DNA of 64,000 nucleotides from positions 62,001 to 126,000 of the forward strand of contig JAOTVB010000007.1 of the NCBI GenBank assembly GCA_029863605.1. The letters are read 5' to 3'. This document shows positions 1 to 8,551 of this stretch, piece by piece. Made by a program: the position numbers and the translations under genes. The number at the start of each line of letters is the position of its first letter. Position 1 is the stretch's first letter. Source of the DNA: Myxococcales bacterium (GTDB taxonomy: Bacteria; Myxococcota_A; Polyangia; Polyangiales; Houyiibacteriaceae). The notes beneath the pieces were generated by a model. It searched no databases and had not been told where the DNA came from. It saw only the letters and a list, made by a program, of their open reading frames with translations.

Positions 1-619
1 CCATGACGACTTGCATGTCGAGGGCGCCGTAGTTTCCGCACGATGTGATGTCGGTCAGAAACCTGTTGTTGGGGATCGTCACGGTGTTGTCGCTCAACGT
101 TTGAAGTCGCACGGAACGCAGCCCAATTGCGGTGATGTCCCCGTATTCTCCTCCGAAAGCGACCCGGTCTCCAACCTGGAAAGGTTGATCGATCATGATC
201 ATGACGCCCGCGATGAAGGAAGCGACGAGATCGCGAACGGCGAACCCGATGGCGACAGCTGCGGTGCCGCCGAGTAGAGCAAGAACTTTGTTGTCGATTC
301 GAATGCTCAGCGCGAGGACCGCTGCAATGGTGATGATGTAAACGAAGAACTGTACGATCGTTCCGATTTTCTGAAAAAGCATCCGGCGGGTCGTAAACTG
401 ATCGCCGAGATTCTCGATGAAGTTGTTGAAGAACCGGAGCGTGATCCACACTCCGAGGATCACGAAAAGCGAGGTGACCACGCCGCCCCAGCGAATCGAT
501 TGCTTAATATACGAAACCACTTCTTCGTCGGTCGTCGCATCCTGTGCGAGAGCCAGCGCGGGCACGAGACACTGGCCGAGTATGGCCGCGATCAGGATGA
601 GCGTTTTTCGTGTTTTCAT
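1..619 (-). CDS. MscS-family mechanosensitive channel (3' part cut by window edge)
   Basis: Only the first 206 codons are present; the reading frame is open to the left edge. The protein opens with a signal-peptide-like stretch ending ALALAQ, then has two or three membrane helices and the MscS pore helix and beta domain start (LLGGTAAVAIGFAVRD, then FQVGDRVAFGGEYG and VTIPNNRFL). Such channels sit in the inner membrane and open under tension to release solutes. The ATG at 617-619 follows the stop of the large ATPase gene by 10 bases, so the two are probably cotranscribed. The family call is secure; the C-terminal length and subtype cannot be judged. Confidence 0.9.
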   Translation of the reverse strand, partial: MKTRKTLILIAAILGQCLVPALALAQDATTDEEVVSYIKQSIRWGGVVTSLFVILGVWITLRFFNNFIENLGDQFTTRRMLFQKIGTIVQFFVYIITIAAVLALSIRIDNKVLALLGGTAAVAIGFAVRDLVASFIAGVMIMIDQPFQVGDRVAFGGEYGDITAIGLRSVRLQTLSDNTVTIPNNRFLTDITSCGNYGALDMQVVM

Positions 620-629
620 AATGGAAACC

Positions 630-3600
630 TCAGAGCAACAGCAGATGCTTCCTGCGGAGGATACTCGTGACCGCTCGATACCATTGAATGTCGATCTCGA
701 AAAGCTGGTCTCGCTCTCGGATGTAGCCATGGACTTGGGCCGCACGCAGGGCGTCCGCTACTTCCGCCGGGCTCAGATCCGTACAGGTGACCACATCCTC
801 TTCGACGGCGCGCTCGAGCTGAACGACCGTGCGAAGAACGAAGTAAAATGTGCTTGGAAGCTCATCGAGTTGGCCGGCCGTTGGTCCCGCAAACAGTCGC
901 ACGTGCACGGTCTCATCCGGGGGTCGGCGATACAGAGACTCTCTCCAGAAGTGGAGCGCCACCTCCGGATTGCCATTGGAGTAGTCCCAAAGAATACGGT
1001 GGAAGTCTCGCTTCGTGCGCTCTTCATCGGAAACTGGAGAAGTCTGCACTTGCCGCGGGACGACGAGCCGTTCGAAATTGGGAACGATCCCCGCAGCCGC
1101 TGTGCGCTGCTCGACGAGGGTCGCAATTTGCGTTTCTTCCCAAGGGGCGAGCTCGATCACTTGGTCGAACGCGGCGCGGTCTCCGCGGGCTCGGCGCAGG
1201 TACTGCCAGGCTGGCATGCCGATGGCGATCAACCACGAGGTCTGCGGGCTGACGAGGCGTGTGAGCTCGATGAGATGATCGATGTCCTCCAATCCACCGA
1301 TGAGCGGCCGAACGAGCCTCTGAGCATCATCTACGCAGATGACGCTCGGGGCGCGTTCGCGGAGGGTTGCGATGATCTCTTCCTCGGTCGCAGACTCGGG
1401 GAGCTCGAGCGCACGTGAAAAATCCCGCAACAGCGTCGAGAACCCTCCCGGTTGGCACTGTACGGAACAAAGGCTACCCGGCTCCAAGTCACTCGTGACG
1501 CGGTTGAGAAATGTGGTTTTTCCAAGCCCTCGTTCACCGACCACCGCGACGATCGCGTGATTGTCGGACCGAACCAGCGCACGCATCGCGTGAACCCGAT
1601 CGGACATATACCCGGTCACCAGCTGGGGAGTCTCCGTTGAACGCGGGGCGAGGGCGTCATACGCTTCCGGCGGGATTGGCTCCGTGCCATATTCTGCGGG
1701 CGCTGCGGTCGTACTCTTCTCGACACCACGCCGAAACAGGTAGGCGAAAAACCGACGCAACGGCGCCAACTCGCTCATCCGGTGCACGAAAAAACCCGCT
1801 ACCCCTTCGCTGAGAAGGTAGCCTCCGCCGATCGCTGCGGCGGGGTACTTCAGAAACCCTCCCTCGCGGGCGGCCACCCACCGCAAGACTGCGGACGACT
1901 CGCGACCTTTCGCCCGTTCGAAGATCGTATCCTTCCACCAAAACACCAATACCAGAAACACTGGAATCGCCAGAAACCAGAACGTGCTGATAACCCAAGC
2001 GTAGATCGCGCCCTTGCCGACGATGGCCACGGTGAGTGACAAGATCAGCCCGACGGCGACGACGCTCACCCCGACCATCCGCAACGAGCGAAAGCGCAGC
2101 TTGGCGGAAGACTCGCTCGAGGACCCCTGACGGCTCGCGGTGGCATCGATCAACTCGACCACAAACGCACCAGCCAAGAGCCACAGAATGATTATCTCGA
2201 GATACTCGGTCGCTGCAATTCCACCTGCCCTGCCGATCAAGGCGATCAACACCGCGAAAAGCGCGAACCATTCTAGAGGCTTTCGTACTCGGCGCAGGTA
2301 CCAGGCGAAAGTCGAGACTCCCCGAGTCAGTTGGGTCTGCGGCCGTTTTTGCAGCCAACTCCTTCGCATCTGTTCGAGCGTGGAGTCGGCCCTCTTTCGC
2401 CACCACTGAAAGAACACCAGTAGTAGAGCGAGCTGAAACAGGCCCGCGAAAGCCGGCCCTGGCGCCGATCGTAGCTGATGATACTGGCGAGCCGCTTCGC
2501 GCGGTAGGGACAGCAGGTGGAAGCGAGACTCGAGGATGATTTGTTTGACCTCCCTCTTGACCTGTGCGACGCCCTCAGGCCCAAAACCCTCGACGCTGTC
2601 CCGCCGTGACTCGCTGAGCATCCTAAACAGGCGCAGGCGAGACTGGTTCATGAGGACCACGGCATCGCGAAGCCCGGCCGCGCGATCCCATCTGAGCTGA
2701 GCCTCTGCAACTTGCAGCTTGAGCCCCGCGCTCGTGAGCTCGGTTCGAAGCTCGCGGATCACGCCGTCGTCAATGTCGCCCGGAATTGGTTCCGGATCAG
2801 CCTCAGGCGGCATCGGAGCTCTGCTTGGCTCCCCCATCACGGCATCGAGGGCGAGACTCAGGTTACGTCGCGCTTCGGTGAGATCTTTGGTGAGCATTCT
2901 GTAGAGACCGTCGGCTTCATTGGCTCTCTCCGTCCTCGAAGGCAGCCCCTCTTCTAGCTCTCGCACTCGACGGTTCCACGCGAGAGCCGATTCCATCGCG
3001 GCCTCGACCTCCGCGCGCCGACTTGCAAGCTCGGCTGCGAAACTTGCCTGAGCTTCTTTCAAGCGCAGGAGCCTCGCGCGACGGTCGGCGATGAGTCGAA
3101 GCGCTTCGGTCTGGGCGAGCTGCGAATCGACGAGCGCCTCCTCGCGTTGCTCCGCGGCTTTCTTGGCCGCGTCCTGGGCCGCCGCGATCTGCTCTACCAA
3201 TGCTTGCGAAGTGGTTTCGTCACGCTCTACGTGGTCCGCAAAGAGTGAGCGACGGGCGTCCTCATCGAGCGCTAGGAACTGACGCCACAACGAATCGCGC
3301 CGCCACCTTGCTGCGTCGAGTTGGGCGTCGAGGTCGCCTTCCCGAGCCCCGCCGCGGGCCTCTTCGACCGTATCTGGGGCCAAGAAGGACTTGCGGCGCC
3401 TCGAGCTCAACGCGAAATCTCCGAGGTCGGCGAAATCGATCTCGAGCAGTGGCCGTGGGTCTATCGACGGGTCGAGCTCTCCTTGCAGAAACGCCTCGAG
3501 CTGGTCGGCTTGCGACTGAAGCTCAATGAGCATCTCGGTCTTGACCCGTTTCGAAGCTGCCTCGACGGTCGCCTCCCGGCGTCGAGCAGTGTGCTTGGAC

Positions 3601-4052
3601 AGAATCTCTTCTTGCTTTGCCGGTGGCAGCGAAAGGAACGCTGCCCTCGCCTCGATCAGCCCACGACGTGCGCGTTCGAGGGAGCTCTCGTTCTTTGGAG
3701 GGCGAGAAACGCGTTTGCGATCCGCTCGGCGGGTGGCCTGCTCGGCTCCTCGCTCCAGCTCTCGCAACAAGAGCTCGAGGTCTGGGCCCGCCTGAGAAAC
3801 ACTGAGGTCGACAGCGAAGAGGGTTTTCGGATCGACGGCGACATCCAGCCGTCCGTTGATCAGATCTTGGATCTGCTGGGTTTGCCGTCGTAGCTGCTCG
3901 ATGGCCAGAGCCTTGGCAGTCTTGGATTCCACCGGGATCGGCGTCGTGCCCGCGTCAGCATCGCCGCCACGTGGCTGGGCGTGTGCTGGAACGGCCAAGC
4001 ACCACGCCATCACGAACATCCAGATAGACTGTCGGTGTCTGGCGGCGGTCAT
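630..4052 (-). CDS. Large membrane AAA ATPase with periplasmic coiled-coil region, MscK-like layout
   Basis: The 1140-residue protein starts with a signal peptide (about 1-25, ending PAHAQ), followed by long charged coiled-coil stretches (about 45-520). About five membrane helices lie near 533-550, 593-610, 617-636, 658-680 and 684-705. A cytoplasmic P-loop ATPase follows with Walker A GERGLGKTT (839-847) and Walker B VICVDDA (904-910), and the C-terminus looks like a winged helix. The first two thirds have the plan of MscK/KefA-type channels, but the MscS pore is replaced by an ORC/ExeA-like ATPase. The gene overlaps the antiporter stop by ATGA and precedes a MscS gene by 10 bases. I infer a role in ion or turgor control; no characterised homologue comes to mind. 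Confidence 0.75.
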   Translation of the reverse strand: MTAARHRQSIWMFVMAWCLAVPAHAQPRGGDADAGTTPIPVESKTAKALAIEQLRRQTQQIQDLINGRLDVAVDPKTLFAVDLSVSQAGPDLELLLRELERGAEQATRRADRKRVSRPPKNESSLERARRGLIEARAAFLSLPPAKQEEILSKHTARRREATVEAASKRVKTEMLIELQSQADQLEAFLQGELDPSIDPRPLLEIDFADLGDFALSSRRRKSFLAPDTVEEARGGAREGDLDAQLDAARWRRDSLWRQFLALDEDARRSLFADHVERDETTSQALVEQIAAAQDAAKKAAEQREEALVDSQLAQTEALRLIADRRARLLRLKEAQASFAAELASRRAEVEAAMESALAWNRRVRELEEGLPSRTERANEADGLYRMLTKDLTEARRNLSLALDAVMGEPSRAPMPPEADPEPIPGDIDDGVIRELRTELTSAGLKLQVAEAQLRWDRAAGLRDAVVLMNQSRLRLFRMLSESRRDSVEGFGPEGVAQVKREVKQIILESRFHLLSLPREAARQYHQLRSAPGPAFAGLFQLALLLVFFQWWRKRADSTLEQMRRSWLQKRPQTQLTRGVSTFAWYLRRVRKPLEWFALFAVLIALIGRAGGIAATEYLEIIILWLLAGAFVVELIDATASRQGSSSESSAKLRFRSLRMVGVSVVAVGLILSLTVAIVGKGAIYAWVISTFWFLAIPVFLVLVFWWKDTIFERAKGRESSAVLRWVAAREGGFLKYPAAAIGGGYLLSEGVAGFFVHRMSELAPLRRFFAYLFRRGVEKSTTAAPAEYGTEPIPPEAYDALAPRSTETPQLVTGYMSDRVHAMRALVRSDNHAIVAVVGERGLGKTTFLNRVTSDLEPGSLCSVQCQPGGFSTLLRDFSRALELPESATEEEIIATLRERAPSVICVDDAQRLVRPLIGGLEDIDHLIELTRLVSPQTSWLIAIGMPAWQYLRRARGDRAAFDQVIELAPWEETQIATLVEQRTAAAGIVPNFERLVVPRQVQTSPVSDEERTKRDFHRILWDYSNGNPEVALHFWRESLYRRPPDETVHVRLFAGPTAGQLDELPSTFYFVLRTVVQLERAVEEDVVTCTDLSPAEVADALRAAQVHGYIRERDQLFEIDIQWYRAVTSILRRKHLLLL

Positions 4053-5233
4053 TCCATCCGGCGGGCAGTATACGGCCCGCTTGGCTTTCGTCGAAATAGT
4101 TCTGCGATCCGAATCCAGGTCGGACTGACGAGCAAGGTCAAGGCAATGACCGCGACCGTAGTCTGATAGGCAAAGTCCTCGATGAGCCCTGTCTGTCGGC
4201 CCACTGCGGCCAGCACAAAACTAAACTCGCCGATCTGGGCGAGCAGTGCGCCTCCGCGAAGGCTGTTGGGCCAACTCCGACCCAAGAGTCGAAGGATGAC
4301 TCCGTTGACCAGCGTGTTGGTCACCAAGACTGCAAGAAGGAGGGCAAACAGAACGGGAAAACGGTTCCAAACAAATCTCGGATCGATCATCATCCCGATG
4401 GAAACGAAAAAGACTGCCAAGAAAAAGACCTGAAACGGATACAGGGCGTCGTGGATCCACTCGGTCTCACGGGCTGCCCCGACGACGACGCCTCCTACGA
4501 ACGCACCCAAAGCGACCGATAGGCCCGCAATACCCGTCAGAAACGCAAGTCCAAATGCCAACGCAAAAGCGGCCAAGACCTGCAGCTCTCGGTCGCCGCG
4601 TAACCATTTCGCAAGCGGGATGTGAATGCTGTCCCGAGAAGCAATGAAGCCGAGCAGAACAATGACGCAGACCCCAGCAACCAGTTGGATGCCGAGCGTC
4701 ATCGGCGAGGGCGAGCTTCCTGCCAAGAACCCGATGGTCATCAGCATCGGGATGATCGCTATGTCTTGTGCAAGCAGAATCCCAACCACATCTCGACCAA
4801 CGGGCCCATTTAGCTCGCCGCGGTCGTGGAGTAGCTTGAGGACGACAGCGGTGCTGCTGAGACTAATTACGAAGCCGAGCAGAACGATGCGGCCCACCGG
4901 CCAACTCATCCACCAGCCGATGGCCGCGACGAACCCTACGCTTGCCGCGATCTGCATGAGGGTTCCAAGGACCGGGATGCGCCATTGCTTCTTGAGCTCC
5001 GGCAAGGAGAGCTCCATGCCAGCAAAAAAGAGCAAGAGCACCACGCCGACTTCGCCCAACCGCGCGATTGTGGTGGTGTCGGTGACCAGGCCGAACCCAC
5101 GCGGTCCTAGCAAGACACCCGTAATGAGGTATGCCACCAAAGACGGCTGCTTGAATCGCTGCAAGAGGATGCTTGCGATCAACACGAAGAACGCGACCCC
5201 GACGAGCTGGGGCATCAATGGGTCCATATGCAT
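4049..5233 (-). CDS. CPA2-family cation:proton antiporter (Kef/RosB type)
   Basis: This inner-membrane protein has about 12 hydrophobic helices and typical CPA2 signatures: LVAYLITGVLLGPRGFGL near the start, a GMELSLPELK segment, SLSSTAVVLKLL, and GALLAQIGEFSFVLA late in the protein. It should exchange K+ or Na+ for protons. At about 394 residues it holds only the membrane domain, with no RCK/TrkA-N nucleotide-binding tail. I chose ATG 5231-5233 (a second ATG lies at 5225-5227), because translation from upstream adds a non-hydrophobic stretch that overlaps the divergent gene. The stop overlaps the ATPase start by ATGA, so translation of the two is probably coupled. Confidence 0.85.
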   Translation of the reverse strand: MHMDPLMPQLVGVAFFVLIASILLQRFKQPSLVAYLITGVLLGPRGFGLVTDTTTIARLGEVGVVLLLFFAGMELSLPELKKQWRIPVLGTLMQIAASVGFVAAIGWWMSWPVGRIVLLGFVISLSSTAVVLKLLHDRGELNGPVGRDVVGILLAQDIAIIPMLMTIGFLAGSSPSPMTLGIQLVAGVCVIVLLGFIASRDSIHIPLAKWLRGDRELQVLAAFALAFGLAFLTGIAGLSVALGAFVGGVVVGAARETEWIHDALYPFQVFFLAVFFVSIGMMIDPRFVWNRFPVLFALLLAVLVTNTLVNGVILRLLGRSWPNSLRGGALLAQIGEFSFVLAAVGRQTGLIEDFAYQTTVAVIALTLLVSPTWIRIAELFRRKPSGPYTARRME

Positions 5234-5269
5234 GGAGCGGTGCGTCCTATATACTCCAGTGCCCTTCGG

Positions 5270-6385
5270 ATGAAACGATTCACGACAAAGAAGCTGTGCA
5301 GGATCGGCTCCGCGTTGGGGGCGGCTCTCCTTTTGCGGGCAGGCGCGGCCTACTCCCAAGAGGGTGGCAAAGTAGAGGAGTTGGCTGCGGCCATCGAGAA
5401 TACGGGCGATAGGATCGAAGTCGTCGAAAGCAAGCTCAACCAGCTCGGAGATCGCGCGCTGGAGCTGCTGCCATTGCTTGGAGTGGCGCTGGTCACGGTC
5501 GCCTTTTTTTGGATCCTTGCGCGCCTCCTGACCAAAGGAGATTGGCTGTTTCGTTGGATCGACAACCGGTTCCTTCGCGACATGGTGCGCCAGCTCACCC
5601 GTGTCGTCTTGATCGGAACCGGCTTGCTGATCGCACTCGAGCTTCTCGATGCGACAGCCCTCGTAGGGGCTGCCCTAGGAGCAGCGGGCGTCGTCGGTGT
5701 CGCCGTCGGCTTCGCCTTTCGCGATATCATGGAGAACTATCTCGCAGGTCTGCTGCTCAGCATGAGACATCCCTTCGAGCCCAACGATCTCGTCTCGATC
5801 GACGGGGACGAGGGCAAGGTGATTCGATTGACGTCCCGGGCAACTCTACTTCTCACGCTTGCGGGGAACCATCTGCGCATCCCCAACGCGAAAGTTTTCA
5901 AGGCGGTGCTTCTCAACTACACCCGAAATCCACTTCGACGGCTCGACTTCGCGGTGAGTATTGGAGTCAACGAAGACGTAGCGACCGCGCAAAAGCTTGG
6001 GGTTGACGTGCTGTCGTCCATGGAAGCGATCATCGACGACCCGCCCCCGCTCGCCCTGATCGAGCGTTTGGGAGATTCCAGCGTGCCGATTCGTTTCTTC
6101 GCCTGGGTCGATCAACGACAAACCGACTTCTTGAAGGCGCAAAGCGAAGCGATCCGATTCGTAAAAATGGCCTTTGACGAGGCCAAGATCGAAATGCCGG
6201 AGCCGATCTACCGTGTATTCATGAGGAGCGACGCGGAGAGCCCGGCACAAGACGTGATCCGTCCGTCAGCCGAGAGTCTCGAGCCGGGAGACACCAGTGC
6301 CGATGCACGTCTCGACGCACAGGTCGAGTCCGAGCGTGCGGCCGAGGGCCCGGACCTCCTCGACGAAGAAGCCCCCCAAGAGTGA
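5270..6385 (+). CDS. MscS-family mechanosensitive channel
   Basis: The 371-residue product has a signal-peptide-like start (MKRFTTKKLC..., cleavage near AAYSQ), a short coiled-coil and three membrane helices. The pore helix is rich in Gly and Ala (GAALGAAGVVGVAVGFAFRD), followed by the beta domain (FEPNDLVSIDGDEGKV, LRIPNAKVF) and an acidic tail. I chose ATG 5270 because earlier in-frame codons would run into the divergent antiporter start and delay the signal peptide. Only 36 bases separate the two divergent starts; TATACT at 5250-5255 could be a -10 element but I see no matching -35. Together with the partial channel at the window edge it makes two MscS genes in 6 kb. Confidence 0.9.
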   Translation: MKRFTTKKLCRIGSALGAALLLRAGAAYSQEGGKVEELAAAIENTGDRIEVVESKLNQLGDRALELLPLLGVALVTVAFFWILARLLTKGDWLFRWIDNRFLRDMVRQLTRVVLIGTGLLIALELLDATALVGAALGAAGVVGVAVGFAFRDIMENYLAGLLLSMRHPFEPNDLVSIDGDEGKVIRLTSRATLLLTLAGNHLRIPNAKVFKAVLLNYTRNPLRRLDFAVSIGVNEDVATAQKLGVDVLSSMEAIIDDPPPLALIERLGDSSVPIRFFAWVDQRQTDFLKAQSEAIRFVKMAFDEAKIEMPEPIYRVFMRSDAESPAQDVIRPSAESLEPGDTSADARLDAQVESERAAEGPDLLDEEAPQE

Positions 6386-6460
6386 GCCTCGCCCGCTCAC
6401 CTAGCCGCACGACGATCTTGACAACGCGAGCTTGGCTGCGGCAGATGGGGATGCGGCCCC

Positions 6461-6478
6461 AAAGGAGGCTTCCCCATA
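6461..6478 (+). promoter_or_regulatory. Strong ribosome binding site in front of an ATA start codon
   Basis: AAAGGAGG at 6461-6468 lies seven bases before ATA at 6476-6478. No ATG, GTG or TTG in the corA frame is near this site; the ATGs at 6445 and 6451 are in another frame. The Shine-Dalgarno match and the protein alignment together argue that translation starts at ATA. Confidence 0.6.
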
Positions 6479-7588
6479 GCCAAGAAGGCACAGCGAAGGC
6501 GAAAGCGCGCGGCTCTGCGAAAGCGGAGACCCCAGACGCTCGGGCTGCCTCCCGGAACCATCATCGCCGTCCCCGGTCAGCCGCCTCCGGTCATTCGTGT
6601 CATCACTTATGACGCGGATCGCGTCGATGAGCATTCGGTGGACCACGTTTCGGAGCTGGAATTACTTCGTGACGACAGTGCCAAGGTCACTTGGGTCAAT
6701 ATCGACGGCCACGGCGACCGAGAGACTTTTTCGCAAATGGGTGAGCTTTTCGGCCTGCATGCACTCGCGTTGGAAGACGTGATGAACCTTCACCAAAGGC
6801 CGAAATTCGAGGACTACGGCGAGACCGACTTCGTCGTGCTGCGCATGCCGTCCATGACTCCGCATCTCGACCTGGAGCAAGTAAGCATGTTCGTCGGCGA
6901 GAGCTTCCTGATCACCATCCAAGAAAGGCCGGGCGATTGCTTCGATGCATTGCGCGATCGAATAAGGAAGAACAAGGGCCAAGTTCGTCGACGTGGCAGC
7001 GCCTATCTCGCTTACTCGGTGCTCGACGCAATCGTCGAGACGTTCTACCCCGTGATCGAGCGCTACGGCGACCAGCTAGAGGAGCTCGAAACCCGAGTGC
7101 TTGCAAACGCGACCGAAAACGTCGTCCCGGAGATTCACGCGATTCGTCATGACTTGCGGATGTTGAGGCGGTCCATCGTCCCAACCCGCGAGGTCCTGAG
7201 CGCCATGGCTCGTGCAGACGCCGGGGACCCACAGGACAATACCCACATCTTCCTTCGCGACTGCCACGACCATACAGTGCAGCTGCTCGAGGCGCTCGAC
7301 ACGAATCGCGAGCTAGCCTCGAGTCTGATGGACCTTCACCTCTCGAACGTGAGTATGCGGATGAACGAGGTCATGAAGGTCCTGACCATCATCGCAACGA
7401 TCTTCATCCCGCTTGGCTTTCTTGCTGGCCTTTACGGAATGAACTTCGACGGGCATGTTTCGGCCTGGAACATGCCGGAGCTCCGGTGGCGCTATGGATA
7501 TCCGTTCGCCCTCGGCATCATGGGGCTCACGGCAATCGGGCTCGTGTTTTTCTTTCGGTCGAAAGGATGGCTTGGCAAGGGTTCTTGA
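6476..7588 (+). CDS. corA: CorA-family magnesium/cobalt channel
   Basis: The protein carries the family hallmark YGMNF between its two C-terminal membrane helices, plus the conserved soluble part (VTWVNIDG, FGLHALALEDVMN, QRPKFEDY). It forms an inner-membrane pentamer that takes up Mg2+ or Co2+. The first conventional start is GTG 6638, but that would cut off a basic N-terminus and the stretch LGLPPGTIIAV...PPPVIRVITYD, which matches the N-terminal domain of CorA proteins. Reading from ATA 6476 gives 370 residues, the normal family length, and has a strong ribosome site. The gene ends 9 bases from the convergent crtB. Family call very sure, start fairly sure. Confidence 0.9.
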   Translation: MAKKAQRRRKRAALRKRRPQTLGLPPGTIIAVPGQPPPVIRVITYDADRVDEHSVDHVSELELLRDDSAKVTWVNIDGHGDRETFSQMGELFGLHALALEDVMNLHQRPKFEDYGETDFVVLRMPSMTPHLDLEQVSMFVGESFLITIQERPGDCFDALRDRIRKNKGQVRRRGSAYLAYSVLDAIVETFYPVIERYGDQLEELETRVLANATENVVPEIHAIRHDLRMLRRSIVPTREVLSAMARADAGDPQDNTHIFLRDCHDHTVQLLEALDTNRELASSLMDLHLSNVSMRMNEVMKVLTIIATIFIPLGFLAGLYGMNFDGHVSAWNMPELRWRYGYPFALGIMGLTAIGLVFFFRSKGWLGKGS

Positions 7589-7597
7589 TGGCAACCC

Positions 7598-8551
7598 CTA
7601 TGGCAATCGGCTGCCAGCGTAGGGGAGACCATCGAGGTAGTCGCGGAGCTCCTGCGTTCGATGCGTCCGAGGCAACCGGATGGTGAGCCGCACCCACGTT
7701 GCGGACGCTCGCAAGACTAGAGCCACTTTTTCGGACCACGGCACGACGACGCGGCCAACCATTGGATTGCTCTGGTGGCGGCGCCGCAGTCGACGACCGA
7801 TGCCTCGGTACAACCGGCTTGCGACGAGGATTGCCCACCGGGCGCGCGACGACAAAAACCGCATCCCCTCATCGCCGCTCCGGTAGTAATGCTCCGCCAT
7901 CTCGAGAAGGTCGCCTACGACCAAGCTGACCGCCTGCTGATCCGCTTTTCCTCGCACGAGATCTTCAGGGGCAACGCCGTACATGCGGAGCCGTTCGGCG
8001 GGAAGGTATACCCTCGACGCCTTGGCGTCCTCTACCACGTCGCGGGCGATGTTCGTCAATTGCATCGCGATACCGAGGTCGATCGCGTGACGCCATGCTC
8101 GGGGGTCGCGGACTCCAAGGACGCAGCACATCATCAAACCCACGGTCCCCGCGGCGCGGTAACAGTAACGCACCAAGTCTCGGTCGGACTCGAGTCGAAC
8201 GACGCCCAGGTCCGACGCCATCCCCGCAAGCAGCTCTTGGACGACGCGGAAGTCGATGCCGCACTCGAGACAAAGCTCGCGAAACCAGGAAAACCTATCG
8301 GGCCAGAGCCCCCTGCCGGCCGGCTCTGCCGCGAGCGCTGCTTGAAGCTTAGAGAGGTCTTGCCGCGCGTCCGGCGTTATCCACTCCGCATCTGCGAGGT
8401 CGTCGACCGCCCGGCAAAACGCGTACAAAGTCGCGACCCTTCGGCGTTGGGCGCGGTTCAGAAAGACCGATGCCCACCGAAACGAACGCGCTCGAACAGC
8501 CAGCACCTGCCAATGCGCAACTTGGCGTGCCTGCTCCTCCCTGGTGATCAT
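7598..8551 (-). CDS. crtB: Phytoene synthase (CrtB; squalene/phytoene synthase family)
   Basis: This enzyme joins two geranylgeranyl diphosphates into phytoene, the first committed carotenoid step. Both Asp-rich substrate-Mg2+ motifs are visible: DDLAD at 50-54 and DVVED at 171-175, the latter in the usual setting QLTNIARD. YLP follows as expected (RVYLPAERL). The length of 317 residues is normal. It is the last gene of the crt operon and its start overlaps the crtI stop by ATGA. Squalene synthase is a less likely reading, given the neighbouring phytoene desaturase and lycopene cyclase. Confidence 0.93.
   Translation of the reverse strand: MITREEQARQVAHWQVLAVRARSFRWASVFLNRAQRRRVATLYAFCRAVDDLADAEWITPDARQDLSKLQAALAAEPAGRGLWPDRFSWFRELCLECGIDFRVVQELLAGMASDLGVVRLESDRDLVRYCYRAAGTVGLMMCCVLGVRDPRAWRHAIDLGIAMQLTNIARDVVEDAKASRVYLPAERLRMYGVAPEDLVRGKADQQAVSLVVGDLLEMAEHYYRSGDEGMRFLSSRARWAILVASRLYRGIGRRLRRRHQSNPMVGRVVVPWSEKVALVLRASATWVRLTIRLPRTHRTQELRDYLDGLPYAGSRLP

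Noticed and set aside
417..1418. Open frame of 333 codons on the plus strand
   Set aside because: It is antisense to the large ATPase and the MscS gene, has no family pattern and carries mixed low-complexity residues typical of shadows in GC-rich DNA.
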